DNA of 26,114 bases from GCA-2733415 sp964635575 (lineage in GTDB: Bacteria > Bacteroidota > Bacteroidia > Flavobacteriales > Flavobacteriaceae), in NCBI GenBank assembly GCA_964635575.1, contig CAZWNY010000022.1, forward strand, positions 1-26,114, given 5' to 3'. Shown piece by piece: positions 6,895-14,121 of this stretch. A program made the translations under genes and the position numbers. Numbering within the stretch: position 1 is the stretch's first letter; each line of letters opens with the position of its first letter. The notes beneath the pieces are model-generated. The model saw nothing but the letters and a program-made list of their open reading frames with translations. It was not told the DNA's origin and did not search any database.

Positions 6895-8802
6895 ATGCTT
6901 AAAACACCATTAGATATTTTAAAAAAATACTGGGATTATCATAGTTTTCGACCGCAACAAGAAGCTATTATTAATTCGGTTTTAGAAAACAAAGACACCT
7001 TTGTTTTACTTCCAACTGGCGGAGGAAAATCGGTATGTTATCAAATTCCCTCAATGTTAAAAGAAGGTTTGTGTTTAGTAGTTTCTCCATTAATTGCCTT
7101 AATGAAGGATCAGGTGCAGCAATTAAAAGAAAAAGGAATTTCTGCAATTTCTTTAGACAGCTCTTTAAATTACCCTAATTTATTAAGAGAATTAGACAAT
7201 TGTTTGTACGGCAACTATAAATTTATTTACATTTCTCCTGAAAGGTTAGAATCCGAATTATTTTTAACACGTTTAAAAAACTTAAACATTAACTGCATAG
7301 CAGTAGATGAAGCACATTGCATTTCGCAATGGGGTAACGATTTCAGACCTGCATATAAAAATATTGTAAACATTCGAGAAATATTACCAAACATACCCAT
7401 AATTGCACTTACAGGAAGTGCAAAACCAATAGTTATTGAAAATATTATTGCAAATTTAGACCTGCAAGAAGTTGCTGTATTTAAAACATCTTTTAAAAGA
7501 AAAAATTTGGCATACATGAGCTTTTATACCGAAAATAAACTTGAAAAAATAAAACAAATTGTTGTCAAAAACAAACAATCGTCTATTATATATGTTAATA
7601 ACCGGAACAAAACTCAACAAATAGCAAATTATTTACAAGAAAACGGAATTACCAGTACTTTTTATCACGGAGGATTACTTGCGAAAAAAAAAGAGGTCAA
7701 CTTTAAACTATGGATGAAAAATGACGTACAGGTAATGGTAGCAACCAATGCATTCGGAATGGGAATTGATAAGCCCGATGTAAAAACGGTAATTCATTTA
7801 AACCTACCTGAAAACATAGAAAACTATTATCAAGAAGCAGGAAGAGCAGGAAGAAATGGTGATAAAGCATTTGGTATAATTTTATATCATAACTCAGATA
7901 TTGATATATTAAAAAGACAAGTTTTACAAGCAATACCATCTGTTAATGAAGTGAAATTTATATACCGAAAACTATGTAGTTATTTAAGGATTGCCTACCA
8001 AGAAGGAGAATTGGAAACTTACGATTTTAATATTTCAGAGTTTTCATTACGTTACAAAGTTAATATTCATAAAATATTAAATACGCTTACTTTTTTAGAC
8101 AGACAAGCAATATTACATTTTAAGAAAGAATATAAACCAAAAACAAACCTTCAATTTTTGGTAGATAATTATAACTTAATTCAATTTATAGCTAAAAACA
8201 AGCAATATAATGCGCTTATTAATCATGTTTTAAGAAAATACAGTGGTGGTTTTCAGAATAAAATTACACTTAATTTAAATGTAATTGCTACCACTTTACA
8301 AATAAGTGCCAAGCAAATAAAAGAACAATTATTAGCTATTGAAAAACAAGGCATTATTAAGTTACAAATATTTGATGCCGATATTAATTTAACACTACTT
8401 GTTCCTAGAGAAGACGATCGAACCATTAACCCAGTTGCTAAGTTTTTAAAACAACAAAGTCAATTAAAACACAAACAAGTTCAGGCAATAACTGAATATG
8501 TTTTAAATAATACAACTTGTAAGGAAAAAATAATATTGCAGTATTTTGGAGAACAATCAAATACTAATTGTGGTGTCTGCTCTTTTTGTATTTCAAATCA
8601 AATAATTCCGGAAAATAAAATACAACAAGTAAGTGAATTAATACTGGAGTTTGTTAGCGATAAAAATGCATCAATAACTGATTTGTCGTTAAAAATAAAT
8701 ACTAGTGAAACCATTTTGCAAACTGCTTTAAAACAATTATTGGATAGCAATAAAATTACACAAGAATTTGCTGTTTTTTCTATTAAAAAACCATCTCTTT
8801 AG
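6895..8802 (+). CDS. recQ: RecQ-family ATP-dependent DNA helicase (short, HRDC-less)
   Basis: A 3'-5' superfamily 2 helicase for recombination and fork repair. Motifs in order: FRPQQ near residue 18, Walker A TGGGKS (41-46), DEAH (138-141), ISQWGNDFRP (aromatic-rich loop, 143-152), AFGMGIDKP and the arginine finger motif QEAGRAGRNGD. A zinc site of the RQC region is formed by Cys542, Cys559, Cys562 and Cys565, followed by a small winged-helix-like end; no HRDC domain is present, as in many short Bacteroidota RecQ proteins. The usual His of the WGHDFR loop is Asn148 here. I chose the ATG at 6895; a longer frame begins with TTG at 6874 inside the ATPase gene and would add seven untypical residues. 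Length 635 residues. Confidence 0.93.
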   Translation: MLKTPLDILKKYWDYHSFRPQQEAIINSVLENKDTFVLLPTGGGKSVCYQIPSMLKEGLCLVVSPLIALMKDQVQQLKEKGISAISLDSSLNYPNLLRELDNCLYGNYKFIYISPERLESELFLTRLKNLNINCIAVDEAHCISQWGNDFRPAYKNIVNIREILPNIPIIALTGSAKPIVIENIIANLDLQEVAVFKTSFKRKNLAYMSFYTENKLEKIKQIVVKNKQSSIIYVNNRNKTQQIANYLQENGITSTFYHGGLLAKKKEVNFKLWMKNDVQVMVATNAFGMGIDKPDVKTVIHLNLPENIENYYQEAGRAGRNGDKAFGIILYHNSDIDILKRQVLQAIPSVNEVKFIYRKLCSYLRIAYQEGELETYDFNISEFSLRYKVNIHKILNTLTFLDRQAILHFKKEYKPKTNLQFLVDNYNLIQFIAKNKQYNALINHVLRKYSGGFQNKITLNLNVIATTLQISAKQIKEQLLAIEKQGIIKLQIFDADINLTLLVPREDDRTINPVAKFLKQQSQLKHKQVQAITEYVLNNTTCKEKIILQYFGEQSNTNCGVCSFCISNQIIPENKIQQVSELILEFVSDKNASITDLSLKINTSETILQTALKQLLDSNKITQEFAVFSIKKPSL

Positions 8803-8880
8803 AACCCCAAACTCGCGCTTTTTTGCTATAAACCTAAATTACACTGCGCTGTTATAAATCATTTTATAATTAGTCTGTTG

Positions 8881-9570
8881 TCATTCCTCTTCATCTATAA
8901 TTAAGTTGCCATTTTTATCTAAAAAAGGAAGGTTCGTTACAAATTTTCCGTTTTCGTTAAAATGATCTAAAAATAAAGATTGATGATAGCTAATTGGTTT
9001 TTCTTCTTCACTTTGATGCGTTTCGTTTTTGAATAAAACACTCAATAATACACCGACTATTAATCCAGATAAATGTCCTTCCCACGAAATAGCTTTGTCA
9101 ATAGGTAATATATGCCAAACCATACCGCCGTATAAAAATATAATTGCTAAAGACAACGCAATTAGACGGTAGTTTTTACTAAAAAAACTTTTGGTAAAAA
9201 TAAACGAAGCTAACATATATATTTGTCCACTTATTCCGATATGATAGGAGCTTCTGCCAATAAGCCAAGTTAATAAACCGGTAGTTAGCAAGCCTAATAA
9301 AAAAATAGACATATAGTTTTTCGGATAAAAATAGCGCAAAGTAAGTGTTAATACAAAAAAAGAAATTGTATTATTAGTTAAGTGCTTAAAATCACCATGA
9401 ATAAACGGAGAAAACAATACACCTTGTAAACCCGAAAAACGACGTGGATAAATACCATAATGATTTAAATTGTAGCCATAATTAATTTCAAACAAAAAAA
9501 CAATCCATATTAATAATATCATTAATAATGGAAACATAATTAATTTAAAAAGAAATATCGAGTTTTTCAT
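8881..9570 (-). CDS. Rhomboid family intramembrane serine protease
   Basis: A 229-residue membrane protein that would cleave transmembrane substrates within the bilayer. The catalytic dyad is visible: Ser114 in GISG (HIGISGQIYML) and His166 in the last core helix (WEGHLSGLIVG). The loop motif HGDFKHLTNN (58-67) corresponds to the conserved HxxxxHxxxN of rhomboids. Six hydrophobic helices fit a compact bacterial rhomboid, with one helix at the very N-terminus (8-27). The last 45 residues are a hydrophilic acidic tail ending in three Glu. Substrate unknown. It is convergent with recQ; bases 8803-8880 between them contain only a weak 7-bp AT hairpin (8852-8869). Confidence 0.88.
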   Translation of the reverse strand: MKNSIFLFKLIMFPLLMILLIWIVFLFEINYGYNLNHYGIYPRRFSGLQGVLFSPFIHGDFKHLTNNTISFFVLTLTLRYFYPKNYMSIFLLGLLTTGLLTWLIGRSSYHIGISGQIYMLASFIFTKSFFSKNYRLIALSLAIIFLYGGMVWHILPIDKAISWEGHLSGLIVGVLLSVLFKNETHQSEEEKPISYHQSLFLDHFNENGKFVTNLPFLDKNGNLIIDEEE

Positions 9571-9599
9571 GTGTTTTTAGAATAATCAATAAGTAGTCC

Positions 9600-9627
9600 T
9601 AAAATTAAAAATCGGAAATATTGTCAA
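9600..9627 (-). promoter_or_regulatory. Predicted promoter of the rhomboid gene
   Basis: On the minus strand: TTG (9627-9625), 17 bases, TAATTTTA (9607-9600), one mismatch from TAnnTTTG. The leader would be about 25 bases. Confidence 0.5.
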
Positions 9628-9838
9628 AAAAAACAGTGTTTCAAAAAAAACAGCTATAAATTAATATAAATATTCACTAAAAAACAACTTTTAAGACATG
9701 AAAACCCTAAATAATTAAAGTTTGTTAACCAATTCTTCGTTTTTTTTAAAATTATGACACATTGTTATTTAATATAAATTATAAATAAGTAAATTGCATT
9801 TATAAAGGTGTACAGGTTACAATAAATAAGATGTTTAA

Positions 9839-10894
9839 ATGAATGCTAAAATAACTGGAGTAGGAAGTTACATTCCTAAAAAAGTAGTAAAAAAGGAAAG
9901 TTTTTTGGAACATGAGTTTTATAATGAAGACGGAACTGTTTTTAAACAAAACAACGAAATCATTATTAAAAAATTTATAGCAATTACAGGTATCGAAGAG
10001 CGTTGCTATGCTGAAGATGATTTAGTAACTTCTGATTTAGGTTTTTTTGCAGCTCAAAAAGCAATAAAAGACTCTGGTGTAAACCCAGAAACTTTAGACT
10101 ATGTTATTGTTGCCAGTAATTATGCAGACGTAAAAAAAACGAACAATCAAAGCGATACAGTGCCTAGTATTGCATCTCGCATAAAACATAAACTGCAAAT
10201 TGAAAATACCAAATGTATTGCATATGATTTACTTTTTGGTTGTCCAGGTTGGGTACAAGCAGTTATACACGCCAACGCATTTATAAAATCAGGTTTAGCT
10301 AAAAAATGCTTGATAATTGGTGCCGAAACATTATCAAGAGTTACCGATCCGTACGATAGAGATACTATGATTTTTGCAGATGGTGCCGGAGCAGTAGTAT
10401 TAGAAGCATCAAACGAAATAGGTATTTTAGCACATGAAAGTGCAAGTTTTACTTTAGAAGAATCAAATTTTATCGATTTTGGATGTTCTTTTAACCCGAA
10501 TATAAAAAACGATACTCGTTATATTAAAATGAAAGGTCGAAAAATATATGAGTTTGCATTAAAACACGTTCCTGATGCAATGAAAGTATGTTTAGATAAA
10601 AGTGGAGTAGCAATTAAAAATTTAAAAAAGATTTTTATACACCAAGCTAATGAAAAAATGGATGATGCAATTTTAAAACGTTTTTATGAACTCTATAATT
10701 TAACACCACCAAATAATGTAATGCCAATGACTATTAATAAGTTAGGAAATAGCTCAGTAGCAACCGTTCCAACTGTTTTTGATTTGGTAAAACAAAATAA
10801 ATTAGGAAATCATAAAATTGAAAAAGGAGATATCGTAATGTTTGCAAGTGTTGGTGCAGGTATGAATATTAACGCCATTGTATATCAATATTAA
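9839..10894 (+). CDS. 3-oxoacyl-ACP synthase III-like condensing enzyme (KASIII family)
   Basis: A thiolase-fold ketosynthase of 351 residues that would condense an acyl-CoA or acyl-ACP starter with an extender. The triad is complete: Cys135 (LLFGCPGWVQA), His268 (FIHQANEKM) and Asn304 (KLGNSSVATVP). The C-terminal GDIVMFASVGAGMN glycine loop is also typical. The active-site context (GCPGW rather than the GCSG/ACAG of housekeeping FabH) and an insertion near residues 20-40 suggest a specialised paralogue rather than the fatty-acid initiation enzyme. It starts a tight unit with a methyltransferase (37 bases later) and a glycosyltransferase. No convincing TAnnTTTG element was found in the 268 bases upstream; the promoter is unresolved. 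The start is the first ATG before the conserved ITGVGSYIP strand. Confidence 0.88.
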   Translation: MNAKITGVGSYIPKKVVKKESFLEHEFYNEDGTVFKQNNEIIIKKFIAITGIEERCYAEDDLVTSDLGFFAAQKAIKDSGVNPETLDYVIVASNYADVKKTNNQSDTVPSIASRIKHKLQIENTKCIAYDLLFGCPGWVQAVIHANAFIKSGLAKKCLIIGAETLSRVTDPYDRDTMIFADGAGAVVLEASNEIGILAHESASFTLEESNFIDFGCSFNPNIKNDTRYIKMKGRKIYEFALKHVPDAMKVCLDKSGVAIKNLKKIFIHQANEKMDDAILKRFYELYNLTPPNNVMPMTINKLGNSSVATVPTVFDLVKQNKLGNHKIEKGDIVMFASVGAGMNINAIVYQY

Positions 10895-10903
10895 GTAATT
10901 TTG
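10878..10903 (+). promoter_or_regulatory. Possible internal promoter before the small methyltransferase gene
   Basis: TAATTTTG (10896-10903) is an exact -7 match; the nearest upstream TTG (10878-10880) is only 15 bases away, shorter than usual. It overlaps the end of the condensing-enzyme gene. Predicted leader about 25 bases. Confidence 0.35.
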
Positions 10904-10931
10904 AATAGGTTTTTTTAAAATAAAAAATATT

Positions 10932-11456
10932 ATGTACGAAAATACTTTTCCGAGCAAACGTTTTAAAAATACTATTGAGTTTTTAGAAAAACACATTACT
11001 AAAAACCAAAAAATACTCGACTTAGGAGTCGAAAACCCATTCTCTAAAATAATGAAAACAAGAGGGTTTTGTGTGGAAAATACAAAAGGAGAAGATTTAG
11101 ATGTAAATTTTTCAACAATACAACAATCTGAGTATGATGTAGTAACCGCATTAGAAATTTTCGAACATTTATTAGCACCTTTTAATGTGCTTAAAGAAAT
11201 TAAATGCGATAAATTAGTTGCTTCAATACCTTTAAAATTATGGTTTTCGTCAGCATACCGAAGTAAAACCGACAAATGGGATAGGCACTATCATGAATTT
11301 GAAGATTGGCAATTTGATTGGCTTTTAGAAAAAGCAGGTTGGAAAATTATTGCAAAAGAAAAATTTACAAATCCCGTAAAAAAAATAGGAATACGACCAA
11401 TATTTAGACTATTTACATCACGTTATTACTTGGTGTATGCCGAAAAAATTAAATAA
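10932..11456 (+). CDS. Small class I SAM-dependent methyltransferase
   Basis: A 174-residue protein with a class I methyltransferase outline. KILDLGVENPFSKI (27-40) is the SAM-binding strand-loop, with Asp-Leu-Gly but not the full GxGxG; GEDLDVNF follows as the acidic ribose-binding strand, YDVVTALEIFEHLL (68-81) is motif IV/post, and LVASIPL the next strand. The C-terminal HYHEFEDWQFDWLLEKAGW segment is typical of methyltransferase-11 relatives. The substrate is unknown; placement between a condensing enzyme and a glycosyltransferase points to modification of a lipid or glycolipid product (inference). It ends two bases before the next gene's TTG start. Confidence 0.75.
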   Translation: MYENTFPSKRFKNTIEFLEKHITKNQKILDLGVENPFSKIMKTRGFCVENTKGEDLDVNFSTIQQSEYDVVTALEIFEHLLAPFNVLKEIKCDKLVASIPLKLWFSSAYRSKTDKWDRHYHEFEDWQFDWLLEKAGWKIIAKEKFTNPVKKIGIRPIFRLFTSRYYLVYAEKIK

Positions 11457-11458
11457 GA

Positions 11459-12313
11459 TTGAACTACTACCTAATTATACCAGCACATAACGAAGCGCCT
11501 TTTATAAAACAGACGTTAAACAGTATTTTAGTGCAAACAATATTACCAAAAAAAGTAATTGTAGTTAACGACAACTCAACCGATACAACACCACAAATAA
11601 TACAAGAATTTACAAACAAATATTCGTTTATAACTACCGTTAACAAACAATCTTCATCACAACATTTACCAGGAAGCAAAGTAATACAAGCGTTTTATGA
11701 AGGATATGAATTGTTAGATGATGATTATGACGTAATTGTAAAATTAGATGCCGATATTATACTGCCAAAAAACTATTTTGAAACTATTTTAAAACATTTT
11801 AAAACAAATGATAAAATAGGAATAGCAGGAGGTTTTGCGTATATAGAAGTTAACGGAAAATGGATTTTAGAAAACCTAACAAATAAAAATCATATTAGAG
11901 GAGCTTTTAAAGCATACCGTAAACAATGTTTTTTAGACATCGGAAAACTAAAGCCTTCAATGGGTTGGGATACCGTTGATGAATTATTAGCAAAATATCA
12001 TAATTGGATTGTAAAAACAGATGCGTCTTTACAAGTAAAACATTTAAAACCTACAGGAAATGCATACAATAAAACAGCACGTTATAAACAAGGAGAAGCA
12101 TTTTATAAATTAAGATATGGCTTTGTAATTACCTGTATTGCAAGTTTAAAATTAGCAACTTTAAAAAAGAAACCTTTATTATTTTTCGATTATTTAAAAG
12201 GATATTTTAAAGCTAAAAAAAATAAACAATCCTTTTTAGTAACTCCAAAAGAAGGTAAATTTATTAGAGCCTTACGTTGGAAAGGAATAAAAAAGAAATT
12301 AGTAAATATATAA
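11459..12313 (+). CDS. Glycosyltransferase family 2 (TTG start)
   Basis: A GT-A fold glycosyltransferase of 284 residues. The N-terminus YLIIPAHNEAPFI is the standard first strand and loop; VVNDNSTDTT (35-44) binds the nucleotide, and KLDADI (95-100) carries the metal-binding DxD. GAFKAYRK and SMGWDTVDELLAKYH (the ED/DE-type acceptor region) follow; there is no transmembrane helix, so it is probably cytoplasmic or peripheral. The start codon must be TTG: the frame opens after a stop at 11450-11452 and no ATG occurs before the conserved strand. Only two bases separate it from the methyltransferase stop, implying translational coupling. Donor and acceptor cannot be told from sequence. Confidence 0.85.
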   Translation: MNYYLIIPAHNEAPFIKQTLNSILVQTILPKKVIVVNDNSTDTTPQIIQEFTNKYSFITTVNKQSSSQHLPGSKVIQAFYEGYELLDDDYDVIVKLDADIILPKNYFETILKHFKTNDKIGIAGGFAYIEVNGKWILENLTNKNHIRGAFKAYRKQCFLDIGKLKPSMGWDTVDELLAKYHNWIVKTDASLQVKHLKPTGNAYNKTARYKQGEAFYKLRYGFVITCIASLKLATLKKKPLLFFDYLKGYFKAKKNKQSFLVTPKEGKFIRALRWKGIKKKLVNI

Positions 12314-12370
12314 AATTCGTGTACTCATGATTTTTTTAGTAAAACACCCCTTAAATTCGATTAGTATAGT

Positions 12371-12401
12371 TTTGATATTGCAATTAGTTATTTGTATTTT
12401 G
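12371..12401 (+). promoter_or_regulatory. Predicted promoter of rarA, giving a near-leaderless mRNA
   Basis: TTTG (12371-12374), 20 bases, TATTTTG (12395-12401), one base short of TAnnTTTG. The last G is only five bases before the ATG at 12407, so transcription would start at or just before the start codon. Confidence 0.55.
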
Positions 12402-12406
12402 CAAAC

Positions 12407-13684
12407 ATGAATAAACCTTTAGCAGAACGCTTACGGCCAACTACCTTAGCCGATTATATTAGCCAGAAGCATTTAGTTGGCAATAACGGATCTTTAACAT
12501 ATCAAATAAAACAAGGTATAATACCTTCATTAATTTTATGGGGACCACCAGGAACAGGAAAAACTACATTGGCAAATATTATTGCAAAGGAATCTGAACG
12601 TCCGTTTTATTCACTTAGTGCCATTAATTCGGGAGTAAAAGACATTAGAGATGTAATTAATGTGGCTAAAAAAAATGGAGGATTATTTACTCCAAAAAAT
12701 CCTATTTTATTTATTGATGAAATTCATCGCTTTAGTAAATCGCAACAAGACTCCTTATTAAATGCTGTCGAAAAAGGAATTATTACTTTAATAGGCGCTA
12801 CTACAGAAAACCCTAGTTTTGAAGTAATACCTGCACTTTTATCGCGTTGTCAAGTATATGTTTTAAATCATTTTACAAAAAAAGAATTGTTAACGTTATT
12901 AAATAAAGCGATAACAAATGATGTTGTTTTATCTCAAAAAAACATTAAAATAAAAGAACATGAAGCATTATTACGAGTATCTGGTGGTGATGGAAGAAAA
13001 TTACTAAACACTTTTGAACTCATTATTAATAATACTGAAGGAGATACAATCGAAATCACCAACAGTTTGGTTTTAAATACCGTACAACAAAACACAATAT
13101 TGTATGACAAAACTGGCGAACAACATTATGATATTGTTTCCGCTTTTATAAAATCTATTAGAGGTAGTGACCCTAACGCAGCAGTATATTGGTTAGCTCG
13201 TATGATTGAAGGTGGCGAAGACCCAAAGTTTATTGCCCGAAGATTATTAATTTTAAGCAGTGAAGATATTGGAAACGCCAATCCAACTGCTTTAATTATG
13301 GCTAATAATTGTTTTCAGGCAGTTACTACTATTGGTTTTCCAGAATCACGAATTATACTTAGTCAATGTGTTATTTATTTAGCAACTTCAGCAAAAAGTA
13401 ACGCTTCTTATATGGCGATAAATAAAGCACAACAAACCGTAAAACAAACCGGCAATTTAACCATTCCGTTAGCACTTCGTAATGCGCCTACAAAATTAAT
13501 GAAAGAGTTGGGTTATGGTGAAAACTATAAATACGCACACCAATACACAAATAATTTTATAGCGCAAGAATTTTTACCTGAAACACTAAGTGGTACTACT
13601 TTTTTTGAACCCAATAAAAATGTTAGAGAAAATACTCAACGCGAATTTTTAAAAACCCGTTGGAAAGATAAATATGGATATTAA
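12407..13684 (+). CDS. rarA: Replication-associated recombination protein A (RarA/MgsA)
   Basis: A clamp-loader-like AAA+ ATPase that acts at stalled replication forks. 425 residues from the chosen ATG, matching the family. Near the start PLAERLRPTTLADYISQKHLVG is the family hallmark; Walker A GPPGTGKTT lies at 46-54, Walker B as LFIDEIHRF, sensor 1 in GATTENPSF, then the arginine-finger region LLSRCQVY. The C-terminal tetramerisation part contains SIRGSDPNAAVYWLARM and YKYAHQY. The longer frame from the TTG at 12392 is rejected because the -7 element ends at 12401. Nothing after the stop resembles a strong terminator. Confidence 0.95.
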   Translation: MNKPLAERLRPTTLADYISQKHLVGNNGSLTYQIKQGIIPSLILWGPPGTGKTTLANIIAKESERPFYSLSAINSGVKDIRDVINVAKKNGGLFTPKNPILFIDEIHRFSKSQQDSLLNAVEKGIITLIGATTENPSFEVIPALLSRCQVYVLNHFTKKELLTLLNKAITNDVVLSQKNIKIKEHEALLRVSGGDGRKLLNTFELIINNTEGDTIEITNSLVLNTVQQNTILYDKTGEQHYDIVSAFIKSIRGSDPNAAVYWLARMIEGGEDPKFIARRLLILSSEDIGNANPTALIMANNCFQAVTTIGFPESRIILSQCVIYLATSAKSNASYMAINKAQQTVKQTGNLTIPLALRNAPTKLMKELGYGENYKYAHQYTNNFIAQEFLPETLSGTTFFEPNKNVRENTQREFLKTRWKDKYGY

Positions 13685-13838
13685 TTAAAAGTTATTAAAA
13701 TTAAAGGGTTTAACAACATATAAATACAAATAAAAGATACATTTATTAATTGAATGTAACTAATCTGATTTTTTAAAATTGATATTCATAAAAAAACCAA
13801 TCAATTTTCAATGTAATAATTCTTCCGAAAAAATAATA

Positions 13839-13872
13839 AACCTTTACAACAAAATCTTTTGTTGTAAAGGTT
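13839..13872. repeat. Perfect inverted repeat with 16-bp arms
   Basis: Arms 13839-13854 and 13857-13872 are exact reverse complements around a two-base centre (TC). The following bases are not T-rich, so it does not look like a terminator by itself. Confidence 0.9.
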
Positions 13873-13894
13873 GTAAAAACACCTCACATCTAAA

Positions 13895-13955
13895 AAAAAC
13901 AACAGTTAAATACGAAGCGTTAAGCTTGGTGTTTAACTGCTGTTTTTGTATTTTT
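13895..13955 (+). terminator. Hairpin with U-rich tail, possible terminator
   Basis: Arms 13895-13910 and 13932-13947 pair over 16 bp with one mismatch, around a 21-base loop that itself holds AAGC..GCTT. The right arm ends in five T, then G, TA and five more T. It lies 211 bases after the rarA stop, so it could end a long rarA transcript or a small RNA. Confidence 0.45.
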
Positions 13956-14121
13956 ACGAAAAGGAGTGTATTTGCTCTAAATTTTTATATAATTGATATT
14001 TATAGTTAAATTGGCGCTAAACGATTATTAGTGCTAAATAGATAAATTATAATTTTAAAATTAATTGTTAAAAACCATCTAGAGTAAAACGCATTATAAC
14101 TATTTTTTAGAACCATTTTTT

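Larger units (their letters stand above)
13685..14121 (+). other. Gene-poor region with two hairpins between rarA and the histidine kinase gene
   Basis: 437 bases without a gene I can support. Two stem-loops stand out: 13839-13872 and 13895-13947, described as separate entries. A TTG-initiated 76-codon frame (13779-14009) covers both but looks accidental. No TAnnTTTG promoter for the downstream kinase is visible; the last 100 bases are plain AT-rich sequence. Confidence 0.6.

Noticed and set aside
8852..8869. Seven-bp AT hairpin between recQ and the rhomboid gene
   Set aside because: Only A/T pairs and no U-run on either strand; too weak to call a terminator.
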